Shown here: positions 10,140 to 21,134 of the stretch, piece by piece
Layout: the number at the start of each line of letters is the position of its first letter
Position numbering within the stretch: the first letter of the stretch is position 1
Assembly (NCBI RefSeq): GCF_047948215.1
Contig: NC_134455.1
Location: forward strand, 73,371,689 to 73,435,688
Reading direction: 5' to 3'
Origin: Lycorma delicatula
Lineage: Eukaryota > Arthropoda > Insecta > Hemiptera > Fulgoridae
DNA length: 64,000 nucleotides
Position numbers and translations under genes: made by a program
The notes under the pieces: generated by a model
Databases searched by the model: none
What the model was told of the DNA's origin: nothing
What the model saw: the letters and a program-made list of their open reading frames with translations, nothing else

Positions 10140-12330
10140 TAGTGAACATATATAATAAAGAAATTTCACGAGACTTGTTTTGTTCTTATTCAAACCAACT
10201 ATTTTAGTTCTTGAACTCTTTTTCCTTTAAAAAAAGAATTAAAAAAGGTTTAAAAAAAGGTAATTTAAAAAGGTGGTAGGTAAGCCATACAGCAGACATC
10301 AAAGTACTGGTCATCTGACTAATTTTAATTTTAAGAGTGCATTATATATACTCGTATTTTATGTGTTCGTTTGTTTAAAAATTAAATAAATTAAAGAATT
10401 TACTGCTTATTGCATGTATTTTAGATGCAATAACCGTAATTGTTCCATATAACCCTACCCGAGAATACGTCACTCCGAAAAATGTTAAAAATTACCAAGT
10501 ATAACGAATATCAGTCACGCTTTAAGGAGAGTCACGACTCTAAGGAGAGTACAGAAAAAATTGTTTCAAATTTGTTTCATGCTGACTTCACAGAGTTGAA
10601 TATACTGATGCTTATCAGCATGTCAAGCCCACCGAAAAGCAGATGTTGTTCAGTCTTGCAACTGACTCGGCTACTCTATTCATCATAATTCAGCTATATA
10701 ATACACATCATTACTCTCAAGAGAAAACAGTTGATCAGTCAGCTTCTACGTTAGATGATTTTTATAACACGAAATAATGTGGTAGATACTGTAAAGCAAC
10801 AAATTGATGTATTTTTTTCTATAGAAACAATGCATTACACTATCTCAGTAGTGATCCTGTTTATTATGTATTTAAATTGCTCCTATTCACTGATGCATAT
10901 TTTGCAGGTTTATGTAATTGTATTTTAAATGCTTCTGGTATAAATAGGTCTATTATTTATGATATAAATAAAAATAGGTAATGATTATTCTAAATATTTT
11001 ATTAAGAGACTGGTAATTTTTTTAGTGTAAATCATTTTGCATATAAATTAATACGAAATAAATCTCATTTTACTTTTCATATAAAATTTTAGATTTTTAA
11101 ATAATGAATATCCAAAATCATGTATTTACACGATTTTTGGGTGGGTCTTCCACTTCTTCTCGCTAATTCATAATGCTATGGTTCCATCTTTCCGTTTTTA
11201 TTTTATTTTCCTTTAGTTAAACTTTTGTTTAATTGTCGATACCTCTTTATATTATTTTTCTATCAGATGTTTCTTGTGTACTGTAAAGTTTTAGCGTTTC
11301 TTTTTTCCTTAGTTCATTCTTGATGTTTTTTGTTGTAAATGTTTTTGTTTTGTCTTCTTGATTTTATTCAAGAACAAATTGCTTTATAATTTCTTTGGTG
11401 GGTTTTAGTTTTTTTAATACTTAAAACCTTTCCTGTTTTCTTCTAACTTATCTTAAATGACCTTTTTTACTTTATCTCTTAATATAGTTTGGCTTTCTTA
11501 GATTGAACTTCTGTAAGTTTTTGATGTGGAGTAAAATTTAAAAGAATACTCTTTCTGAATTCTCTAATAAAAAGTAATTTTAAAATGTCATTACCGTTTC
11601 TTTGTTACGGGTTGCTTTGTTAAATATTGTTAAAGAATATTACTCTTTTCGTCTTTATTTTTTTTATTATATTTTTGCCTTCTATTTGTCATTTTAAGAT
11701 GTTAGAAGTTGTAATCCGAATGAAGGTTTTAAGACAATAATCGCTTTTTACTCATTTTCGGAATATCTTTAAAGTCAATGTAGGTAGTTAATAAACTACT
11801 GCTTTTCATTTTCAGATAATCATAAAATCTTAATAGAATAAAAAATCCAAATTCAAAACTATTTATTTCAGGCTAAAATTAATAATAATTTGAATTTCTG
11901 TTAAAAAAAGAAGATTGATAAAGCTGTAAATGAAAATGATAGAAATCTCAGAATTAAACATTTTTGTATGGAGTACGAAAAAAATAGAGATTTTTAAAAT
12001 GTTTAAACCGTAAAATAAAAGTAAAAAAAACAAAAAAAAACACCTTAACGTTTTAAAAATTAATTAAACTTTTATAAATTTAAATTTAAAAAATGAAAAT
12101 TGGTGGGTTGATAAAATGTCTAAATAAATATGTCTTAGGCGAATACCGTAGAAGAGAAATTTATAAAAGCACTACCAACCCCGTCCTGGTTTGGCGCCCG
12201 AAAACATCTAATAGAACTTCAAAAATTGGAAACTATTTTTTGTAATTAATTGTGGGCTGTTGCTCTCAAAATTTGTCTCTATTCACAACTTACCGATAAT
12301 ATAAAATGTATAGATAAAAGATCGAAATTA
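10140..12330. other. AT-rich non-coding stretch
   Basis: An 82-codon frame at 10440-10688 has no recognisable motif. The rest has stops in every frame and T/A-rich composition. Nothing else was identified. Confidence 0.5.
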
Positions 12331-12680
12331 AATTTTTAATGAAATCAGAAGGAACTTGTTCAAGAACTACTTTTCTCCATGCACAACAAAGTCCAGGAGT
12401 TTTATCATTCCATTTTATGGCATTGCAATGATTACATATTTTAATCATGTTACTTACTTGTATATCTTTTAGATTTAACTAGTCAATTTCAGGGTAATAA
12501 TCAAAACCTAATCTGATGCCTAACGTATTTCTCAAAGGTTGAACTCGATTTTGAGCCGTGTTCATACGTTTTTTTCATATCTTTGAGATTGCTCTGGCGT
12601 AGATTCACGTTGTCTACGATCATAAATTCTGGTAGCTCTAGACTTTCTTCTCCCTATCAGTGACCACGCCGACATAGGCG
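12330..12680 (-). pseudogene. Helitron protein N-terminal fragment (zinc-binding region)
   Basis: On the minus strand the translation runs RRQRESTPEQSQRYEK, then GFDYYPEID and LNLKDIQVSNMIKICNHC, then NAIKWNDKTPGLCC. The arginine/glutamine-rich stretch followed by a C-x2-C...CC cluster is the known N-terminal region of animal Helitron Rep/helicase proteins. Reading requires at least two stop or frame corrections, and the Rep and helicase domains do not follow, so this is a dead fragment. It is not the same piece as the Helitron at 55 kb, which carries a more C-terminal part. Confidence 0.6.
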
Positions 12681-12819
12681 TTATGAAAGTATTAATACCA
12701 AATTGAAAGTCGAATCTTAGAGATTATGTGTGGCTTACTCTGATGGAACTTCTTAGTTCATTGTATAAAAATCTAGAGTGCTTGCTTGCTCGCGTGAAGA
12801 TGAGTTTTCGTGGGTTGGA

Positions 12820-13118
12820 AACCCACCGTTGGGTTGGTCTAGTGGTGAACGCGTCTTCCCACATCAGCTGATTTGGAAGTCGAGAGTTCCAGCGCTCAAG
12901 TCCTCGTAAAGGCAGTCACTTTTACACGGATTTGAATACTATATCGTGGATACCGGTGTTCTTTGGTCGTTGGGTTTCAATTAACCACACTTCTCAGGAA
13001 TGGTCAAATTGAGACCGTACGAGATTACACTTCATTTACACTCATACATATCATCCTCATTCATCGTCTGAAGTAATACCTGAACGGTAATTCCCGGAGG
13101 CTAATCAGGAAAAAAGAA
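12820..13118 (+). mobile_element. tRNA-derived SINE, copy 1
   Basis: It starts near AACCCACCG, followed by an A-box-like GGTCTAGTGGTGAACGCG (from about 12836) and a B-box-like GCGCTCAAGTCC (about 12892-12903). A shared body follows (ACACGGATTTGAATACTA, then TTTCAATTAACCACAC, then CCCGGAGGCTAATCAGGAAA). Copies 2 and 3 (26385-26686 and 40117-40391) align over the whole length, which defines the family within this window. The boxes suggest internal RNA polymerase III promotion. A small hairpin (GTGGGTT/AACCCAC, 12810-12826) straddles the 5' end. Confidence 0.8.
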
Positions 13119-13406
13119 GGGTTACCGCCAGATTAGACAATATTATTAAATTTAGTAAAGTAACTTTTTGAAGCAGTCGATAATAACATAAGCAACGATT
13201 AGTGTAGTCAATGATAATCAACAATGACAGTCAGTCAGTAGTGACAATCAATATAGTCAATAGACCACGACATTACATTTTTTTTTCTCTAATGTTTAGG
13301 TTATACATTGTTCAACTAGCGAATAATAAGCAATCCCCTCACAATCCAATGAGATGAGGATGTTATGTAACACGTACAGGAGATGTAGTCTTGTTAAAAG
13401 TCTGTA

Positions 13407-13735
13407 ATGATTGGTTCAGTATTTTGCGGTTACCGGGAACAAACGAAAAAGTTGTTATCTCTATATGTAGTGAGATATCATATAAAGAGACGAACAAGAT
13501 TGTTGGGTCATGTATTATTTCATACAAATTTAGTTAATTTGTTCATAAAGGGTAGTGTAGAATATAAAAAATTTACAGAAGACAAAGACTGGAATATACG
13601 AAACAGATAATTAAGAATACATGATGCGGTAAATATGCTGAGTTTAAAGATTTCTATTGAACAGTAATGAATGGGGAAATAGCATCAAACCAGTCAGGTG
13701 ACCTGACTGATAACTCAAAAAAAACAAAACAGAAG
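13407..13735 (+). pseudogene. LINE reverse-transcriptase C-terminal fragment, second copy
   Basis: The open frame contains IKRRTRLLGHVLFHTN, the RLLGH-x-LRH-like segment after the RT domain of several insect LINEs. After a frame change it continues RRQRLEYTKQIIKNT and, after a stop, CGKYAEFKDFY and EIASNQSGDL. This is collinear with the family's usual order and with the tail preserved at 8625-8714. An A-rich tract follows (about 13718-13730). At least three frame breaks make it non-functional. The upstream RT core is absent. Confidence 0.6.
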
Positions 13736-13739
13736 TAGA

Positions 13740-14690
13740 TAATTTTTATTTTCATTTGGAGATTTTTTTAATTAAATTTTATGATACATTAACAATTTTC
13801 TAAGTATATTAGTATGGGAATTTGTGCTGAGGTACTGTTGGAATGTGAACGTTTTTTTGATTCAATAAAGCACTCTGAAAGGTGTTTTCGTAGTTACAAA
13901 TAAAAAAGGAATAAAAATATAGTTAGTTACAAGTTACTTTCCTGAACAGTAAATTCGATTTGTAACGCTAATAATTCATCATTTTTATATTTACCACTTG
14001 GGGCTTGGTGCAAATACCGGAGAAATTAAGCAGTATTGTTGTCATCGTTTTGTGATTTATAATATTTATTTAATTTCTTAATAATAAAAAATGTTCACGT
14101 TATTGGAATCGATTTTGTTTTACCTACAATAATTTGAATTATAAATGCAGTAAAATTATAATTTTCATATTTTCTTTTTCTTTTCATATTTTCTAAATTT
14201 ACTTCATTACAATGAATATTTGATATTATAGTTTATGTAATACGTAAAGGTGGGTCTGCAGTACGCTATGGCATCCCGTAACATCGGTTATGGCTTCCAA
14301 GCGAAATATGTTCTGGTAATTTGTTATTAAAAATAAAATTATTATTTTGTGCAAGATGTATATGAAGTAATTTGCTTATTTATTTCTTGAAAGCATTTTT
14401 TCTCAAGTATGTTAAATTAAGGTTTTGCTGTAAATATACAGTAACAATGACGTAATACAAAAGTATACGAAATCAGTTATTTATTTATTTATTACAGGCT
14501 ATAATTTATGATTTTATTTGACGTGGTGTAGTTATTTACGAGAATTATTTCTAAGAAGCATGTACGCACCAATAACCAATATTCTTTTGAGCTTTGTAGG
14601 TCTACAAAACTACAAAATAAAAATATTAAATTGTACAAAAAATACATAGATAAATAAAGTGTTCAAGATGAGTAAAACTAATAATAATTA
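13740..14690. other. AT-rich non-coding stretch
   Basis: No recognisable element was found between the LINE tail and the GC-richer R1-type insertion. Confidence 0.5.
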
Positions 14691-14753
14691 AGAAAGGAAA
14701 GTACGTTTGTGGAGGTGTCAGCACGCCGTCAGCAACGAGCGGTCACCTCCGCT

Positions 14754-16506
14754 ATGGAATTCAGCGATGACAGTGATGATTTCAGCGGTATGAAAGATAT
14801 TTCCCACCGGCAGCTTCTGCTGCCGAGGTGGCCGAGACATAGTCGCCAGGGAAGTTCTCCATGCAGAGGTTGAGGCTGTCTCCTCCGGCTATAGAAGAGC
14901 AAACAAAAGAAGTCACGAGCCGAGGAACTCGAGAAGTTGGACCTGGAGGGAGGTGGCTAGTCCCGGGCAGAGGAAGTGGAGGAGTTGGACCTTCTGATTG
15001 TTGGTGATCGGCGGGCAACTTTCCTAAATCGTATCGATGCTTTGCCTCGTCATGTCAAGGCCTTGGAATTTCAGGTAGGACGTAATCCCAACACCGCTGT
15101 TAAAATTAAGAATTTTTCCAGGAGTCTGGGGCTCTTCGCAAAGAGGATTAGTGTGCTCCGCGATGTTTGGCAGGTGGTGCCTACGACGACTAGTGTGGCC
15201 GAATGTAAACATCCAGAGACGGCGTCTGTGGCTACACAGACGCCAGTGCTGTTGACGTCTGCGGCCACCTAGACGGTAGATAGTGGCAAGGTTCAACTTG
15301 CAAGTCCGAAAGGCACTTGACAATGGTGTGGAAGATGGAGATCTATCCCGTCTGGTCTTCCAGCGGTGGCGAAAGGCGTTCAACCGAAGCGATCTGGATG
15401 TTAGTGGCCAGGAGAGGCTAGCATGGGTGGTCGATTTGTCTAAGGGTTCGGAGTATAGGAGTTACTCGTGTTTACTGGAATAGATGCCTTAGGTGGGGCC
15501 GATGCTTCGTTCGGGCACACTGCAGTTGAGTCAAGTGGTGGTGGGGGGTGGCACCAGTGCTACGGACCTGGCTGGTGAGTCCGTAACAGTCCGCCAGTAT
15601 GCTTATGTGGTGGTGGTTATGGATTTCTTCGACGGCGAGGAAAGACTGGTCTCTCGTTTGGTGGAATCGGTCAAATTAGTCCTGGCTGAGGATCCCAAAG
15701 TTTGTTTTTGTGGGACTTTTGGGAAATTGAGGCTTTACCTTCACCGGGAGGCCGAATATTTTGCACGGAGATGTTCGAGTAAGTTCCAAATTATATGGAC
15801 AAATCGTCGCTGAGTGCTGATGGAAGTCGGGCTTCGGAGAGTAAGCCGGTAGGGCCCCTAACTGCGATGGTAGTTGTTAAGGCGACGGGTTGGTCGTATG
15901 CAGACCTTCTCCGCACAGTTAAGAACACTGTGTCATCTTCTGACTCAGGGGTAAGGGAGAGAACCTCCATATACGAGTCCACGGTACGGATGACGCTGCT
16001 GCCAAGCTTCGGTAGCAGATAATGAATAAAGTTGAAGGTACGACAGTGACGACAGGTAGGGGCGTGCGGCAGGTCCATTTTTGGATAAAGGAAGTCGACG
16101 CCCAACCAAGGAGGAGGAATTGGGGAATGACATGCGGAAGATGGCTGGGTACTTGGTGACGATCTATCTCCGTTCCCTGCGGTCGTCATATAGAGACACG
16201 AAGGTAGCGACGGTGGCGGTTCCGGCTCTCCTGTCTGATCGGTTGCTGAAGGTTGGGCGAATTCGCATCGGTTGGATGTCCTGTCAAGTGTTGAAAAGAT
16301 CCGCCGAAGAGCGATGTTATCGGTGTTGGGGGGTAGGGCACCAGGTTAAATCTTGCAGCGGTCCCGACAAAAGGGGGCATTGCTTTAATTGTGGGGCTGA
16401 GGTGCATCTTCGGAAAGACCGTCAAACTGAGGCTAAATGCTCTTTGTGTAAGGTTAGAGAGCATTCAGTTGGGATCCGTGGCTGTAGGATCAGCAATAAT
16501 AAATGA
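14754..16506 (+). pseudogene. R1-type LINE ORF1 (gag-like) protein, frameshifted
   Basis: ORF1 proteins of this type bind the element RNA. The start used is an ATG opening MEFSDDSDDFSGMKDISHRQ; the frame is broken several times (pieces at 14976-15272, 15283-15483, 15493-15813, 15795-16022 and 16081-16506). The middle piece carries GWSYADLLRTVKN, the SYAD-L-VK motif seen in R1-clade gag. The last piece has zinc knuckles: CYRCWGVGHQVKSC fits C-x2-C-x4-H-x4-C exactly. The second (CFNCGAEVHLRKD) has lost its last cysteine, and the third begins CSLCKVREH. Its stop TGA (16504-16506) overlaps an ATG (16503-16505), an ATGA arrangement, but the short frame that follows is not an ORF2. At least four frame breaks make it inactive. 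Confidence 0.7.
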
Positions 16507-16880
16507 GATCCGTCCGCCTTTGCTTTTGGGGACAACCTCGTTCAGGAGTGGTGGGACGCTCAGGTGTCCCACTTTCGATGATTAGATGGGGACTCCCTTT
16601 GGTACTTCACAACGGGAGGGTAAAGTAAAACCGTAGTCCCGGAGGAGAATCCCTTTGGTGTTCCCAATTAGAGGCGTGGCGTCCAGACCGGAGTCTCGGT
16701 GAGAGACTCCATGGGTCCCCTCATTAGAGGCATGGCGAATGATTAAAGAACAAGTCCCGACTACTTGGGGGGAACTTTAGTTCCTGCCGAGATAGTTTGA
16801 GGCGATGGCACCCCCTGGAGTTGTGTAAATGCTTAGTTGGGTATACGGCTCCAGGGGAGGATAAACAACGGTAAACAATA
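16507..16880 (+). other. 3'UTR of the R1-type LINE
   Basis: GC-richer, non-coding and repetitive, with two variants of ATTAGAGGC(G/A)TGGC (about 16667 and 16717), paired phrases with GAGTCTCGGTGAGAGACTC, and a small hairpin (GTGGGAC/GTCCCAC, 16551-16571). Related GAGGCATGGC units occur in the 3'UTR of the antisense LINE near 59430-59530. Confidence 0.55.
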
Positions 16881-16916
16881 AAAAAAAAGTAATAATCATT
16901 AATAAAAAGTAAAAAA

Positions 16917-19900
16917 AAAGTTATGAATACTACATAGATATTAAGTTCGTACTATAATAAACGTAAAATTAATTTAATTAATTAAAATGTTAATTCGTAA
17001 TATATTTTATAAGCGTAAAAAATAAAATGATTTCTTATAAAATAATTTATACAGTAGTTCATATAAATAAGTACAATAGAATAACTAACAGATAAAATAA
17101 ATAATTTAGCGTTAAATTTAAATAAATAAATCATGGCAAAAATAAATGAATATGGTAAAATAAACAATTTTAAAAAAAATTGTAATAAAAAAATACAAGT
17201 AATATTTTGAGGTCTTACTTTTGTCGCAACTAGTAGCACGTGTTCCACATGCCGGATTATATGATTCATGTAAAAGGGCAAGTAGAGGCAGCTTGTAGGA
17301 GGGACCAGCATTTAGATTTTACATACACTACAACTGACATAATATTTGGATTAATGTTGATTTAAGTACCCAATATTTTTTAATTTGTTGATTAAACGAT
17401 TATCTTTTTAAATCTTCTTTTTTCAAGTAAAGTGATTATGTCTACTAGACACCTAAATAAGATTGTTGCCGCCATTGATGTCATTACTTATATATAGTAT
17501 ATAGGAAAAAAAAATTTATATTATTTAAAGTGATTTAAAGGTTATTTATTAAAGTATCACTCACGATATACGTAAGTAAATAAAAATAAAGACTAGTTTA
17601 ATGGTTATTATATTAATATTTTTCTAATAAGAAAAGAGAAAATTAACTTTAAAATTTATACCTTCTCGGTAACTAAAAACCTATTTTATTTTATATATAA
17701 TTGTCAGATCATCTGTCTTCTTTTTGAGTCAACACGATTATCTTGCAATCCCAAAGAAAGTTCACCGTGTTGATCTTGATAAAAGTGAGTGTAATTCAAA
17801 GCAGACGCTCCCAAAAATGAGTTTTCCAAGCATTTTAATTAAAAATCAATTTATCTTCTTAAGATAAATTAATATATTAAAAAAAATCAGATAATTGATT
17901 GGCATTTCATAGATATAAATATCGTATTTTTTTCATAACAATTTTCAAAAATCTTTAATTTTATTTTTTTATTTTTTTTTATTAAGTTGCTGATTTGAGA
18001 ATAATTCTTTTTGTTCTGAGATTTGTTTTAAAATTATTTTTATTTACATTTATAAAAACTTAGTTTTTATAAAAGTTTTTCTTTTTCTTTACCTGTTTTT
18101 ACTTTATTTAGAAAAAGTTTCTTCTGTTTAACATTTTTTGGAAGACTTGTTATTTTTGTCACACTTGTTGAAAACTGTCAGACTTTCTGAAAACGGGTCA
18201 TTAAACTAGACCCGTTTTGGTCAAGATTAATGCGGTTAATGGTTAACTTTCTTTCGGTGTAGGAAGCACTCTTCTTATTGATGTAACAAAGAACAATTAT
18301 ACTTAAGATGAAAGAGTTTTCAGTTAACGAGAAGGAATAAATATTATAAGGCAATTTTTCGTATTATTCGAAAAATATTTATATATATTAAAATAATTTT
18401 AATTTAATTTTTATTTATGCATATCATAATATTTTTATAAATCACTTTAATAATCAATTTATTTCAGTTTATTTCTTATACACTGTAAGTAATGAGTAGT
18501 GGAGGTAACAATCTGACTTTTAAGTATCCAGTATGTCATTTGTGTGTTTAATCGCTTTAATTAAAACATAATTAATTAATTAAAAATATATATGTTTATT
18601 TATGCCTAAAAGTTCCTTTCAAGGACCCGTTACAACTCTAAGTATTGTTACAGGTTCACTCATGCTTTATGAAAAAAATACATGTTATTACGAAGTAAAA
18701 TTTATATTAAATTAGTAATAATAATCATTATAATAATATTAGTAATAAATAAATTTGTTTATAAGAATATTGATTTATCAGAATTAAAATTTCTTCTTTT
18801 TTTACAAATAAGATACGAGTGAAACTACTTTTTAACCTATGAATGAATCTGAGTTCGTACCGATTTGCAAAGAAAAACTTTCAAAACATTAGGAACTTTT
18901 AATTAAAAGATTATAACTTTTAAGATATTCATAAAACTTCTGTAATCGTTTCCGGTTAAGAGAACCCCATCAAAAATTTATTGTTTCCTTTCATCCCTTT
19001 TCGATAAATTATTATTTCGATATAATATATTTTTGATCGACAGAAATGCTGAGATATTTTTACAACCAAGTTTTCTTAGTTTATTATTTTAGTAACTACA
19101 AGCTTATAATGTAATTAATTATTTTATTTTATAAAGATGAAATGAATCTTATCTTTGCGAATAATTTCAACCCTAGCCTGGATTCAAACGAGGTTGTTTC
19201 GTGTGAAAAGTAGAACATCAAGTGAAAGAAAGGTTAATATCATTTAGTAGAACCCCCTCCAACCGATTCTACAGTTGTTATTCATGTATGGAAGGTAACG
19301 AGCTCTGGTCTGCTCTTATTTATCTGCAATATAAAATTTCTATTAAAAAAAACAGTTATTGCTGAAACAAAGTCATCAATGTATTAGTTTTACAATATTC
19401 TACATCTACGCATACATCATTTTATACATTACAAAAAAATTATAATAATAAACAAATATGAACAGAGAATGTTATTCTTATAAAATTATAAAATAAATTC
19501 CCTTGATAAATTAATCTATTTACTTATTTTTACAAACAGCAACAAAATTAAATTATATAAATGAATGAGTATATATATATATATATATATATATTTATTG
19601 CGTGCGTCCGCTACAGAAATATTTTTTTATTTTTTTAACAGTAGGAGACTGAGTGGCTGTTTGGTACTTGTGGAAGAATAATGGATCCTCTGCGTGATGA
19701 AAGCCATCAGTTTGAGCCTCACCGCTATCCGTGTTAGGCGGGAAGGTGGTTGTTGGTGGGGTGAAATGAAGGGGTTGGGAGGTGTGCAGAGCGATAGAAT
19801 GGGAGGACTGTACGGCCGGAGTTTCCGACCGTTACTGTAGGGACGCTTTAATAGCTGCAGATGTTTTATTTATATTTTTCAAGTAAATCTATTAATTCCT

Positions 19901-20415
19901 GTTATAAATGATTACCATTTTTTATGTTTGTATGACAGTAGTGCTATAGACACTTTATTTCTGTCTATTGTAATTATCTGTTTACTTCAAATAAAATTAA
20001 TATAATGTTACGTGTGTGTGTATGTGTGTGTTTGCGCCCGCGCGTGAGCCCACGTGTCTACATGCACGCATTAGTTTGTTATAACCTATCTCTGTACGTA
20101 TTATGATTTATTGTTATGGAATGATGACACTGAATTAGGCTTTTCTAGTGTTATGAATGCAAGTAGCTTGTTGTAATTGTAAAATTAGTAGGTTATTCAT
20201 CCTTTGCATGCCACTGTATTTTTATTTCCCGTTTCTAATACTTTTTCATTTATTGTTTAATACAATTTAGTAAGGTTTTCATTCTATTTTTTTCAGACAG
20301 TATTTATTCATGTATTATTCATCCATAAAATTTTAAATGATTGATACTTTGTACTATACTTCTTTCTTCGCTTATATGGACCTAAATACTATTTGTAGAT
20401 AAATTGTGGGTTTTT
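16917..20415. other. AT-rich non-coding stretch
   Basis: No coding element was recognised. A 109-codon reverse frame at 16982-17311 is low-complexity. It holds two perfect hairpins: 17848-17870 (10-bp arms, CTT loop) and 18190-18218 (AAAACGGGTC/GACCCGTTTT, 9-nt loop), plus a (TA)n run at 19570-19595. A GC-richer block at 19640-19860 has a weakly tRNA-like B-box (AGTTTGAGCCTC) but is not called. Confidence 0.5.
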
Positions 20416-20419
20416 TGAA

Positions 20420-20930
20420 TGATATTCCATATCTATGATTTTGATGATTAAGGAAGAAATCGAAGGCCGCGGGCATCGGGTGAAGAACTTAATAAATGCA
20501 CGCCACAGAGTAACTAAAGAGTCCACATCGACTTTTTTCTTGAACCTAGAACCGCAGGAGAATAATAGAACTATATTTTAGTTAAAATTCATTGCGAATT
20601 GCAGCTCGTCACCGCAGAAACCAACAGGCCTCGAGCAGTGCATGAGGTGACAACAGTACGGGCACATAAAAAACAATTGCATGAGGCCCTTCCGCTTTGT
20701 AAAGTTTGGGGAAGGCCACCGAACAGCTGATTTTTCCAGGAAGGACAAGAGCACTCCTGTGACCTGTGCTTTATATCAATCCGACCATCCAGCAAACTGT
20801 CGAGGCTGCAGAGTATACCAAGAAATATTAGAAAGGAAACGAAAACAAAAGGCGAATCGGAACTCACAACTTGTTCCGAGAGTCGAATCCGCTAGCCGTA
20901 GGGGGACAGGCCTCACGTTTGATGATTAAA
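20420..20930 (+). pseudogene. Jockey-type LINE ORF1 (gag) fragment
   Basis: The first part reads IKEEIEGRGHRVKNLINARH, then RVTKESTSTFFLNLEP, the pattern of the Jockey/Pao-type gag domain before the zinc knuckles (PRE/C2HC). After a frame change it continues QQYGHIKNNC, then KFGEGHRTADFSRKDKS and ANCRGCRVYQEI. This is the expected row of three CCHC knuckles, several with cysteines replaced (F, Y or a stop), so nucleic-acid binding would be lost. The last frame ends LTFDD and stops near 20927-20929. The N-terminus is missing or unrecognisable. A further ORF1 tail, ending IC and a stop overlapping the ORF2 start, runs to 21135. Confidence 0.7.
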
Positions 20931-20954
20931 TTTCTCCACGTTGGGACATGGGGG

Positions 20955-20997
20955 GTTCTGTGGAGACTCGGGCGCGAAGCCCGAGTCTCCACAGAAC
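20955..20997. repeat. Perfect 19-bp GC-rich hairpin, GCGAA loop
   Basis: Arms 20955-20973 and 20979-20997 are exact reverse complements around GCGAA. It sits inside the distal part of Jockey ORF1, where it interrupts the coding frame. Confidence 0.95.
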
Positions 20998-21134
20998 ATA
21001 TGCTGCGGTAGATGGCCGTAATGGTGAGAATAATATAGACAGGTTAGACAGGCTTTTTCAGATATAGATTTCCTAGTTCAAAAAATTGGAAGTTAAATAA
21101 CCTTGCTTAGTCAGGTACTCTCAAAAATCTGTTA

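Larger units (their letters stand above)
14698..16916 (+). mobile_element. R1-clade-type LINE lacking ORF2
   Basis: An island of nearly balanced base composition in AT-rich DNA. It contains a broken ORF1 (14754-16506), then about 370 bases of 3'UTR-like sequence and an A-rich end (16880-16916). No reverse-transcriptase or endonuclease sequence lies between ORF1 and the UTR, so ORF2 has been deleted. The 3'UTR shares the motif ATTAGAGGCATGGC with the antisense LINE at 59-61.5 kb, which does keep its RT. The 5' boundary is where the composition changes. No clear target-site duplication was found. Confidence 0.65.

Noticed and set aside
10440..10688. 82-codon frame
   Set aside because: No recognisable family and no supporting signals.
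15024..15383. 119-codon reverse frame and neighbours on the minus strand
   Set aside because: Antisense shadow of the GC-richer R1-type ORF1.
19640..19860. GC-richer block with a tRNA-like B-box (AGTTTGAGCCTC)
   Set aside because: The A-box match is poor and no second copy is in the window; not enough for a SINE call.
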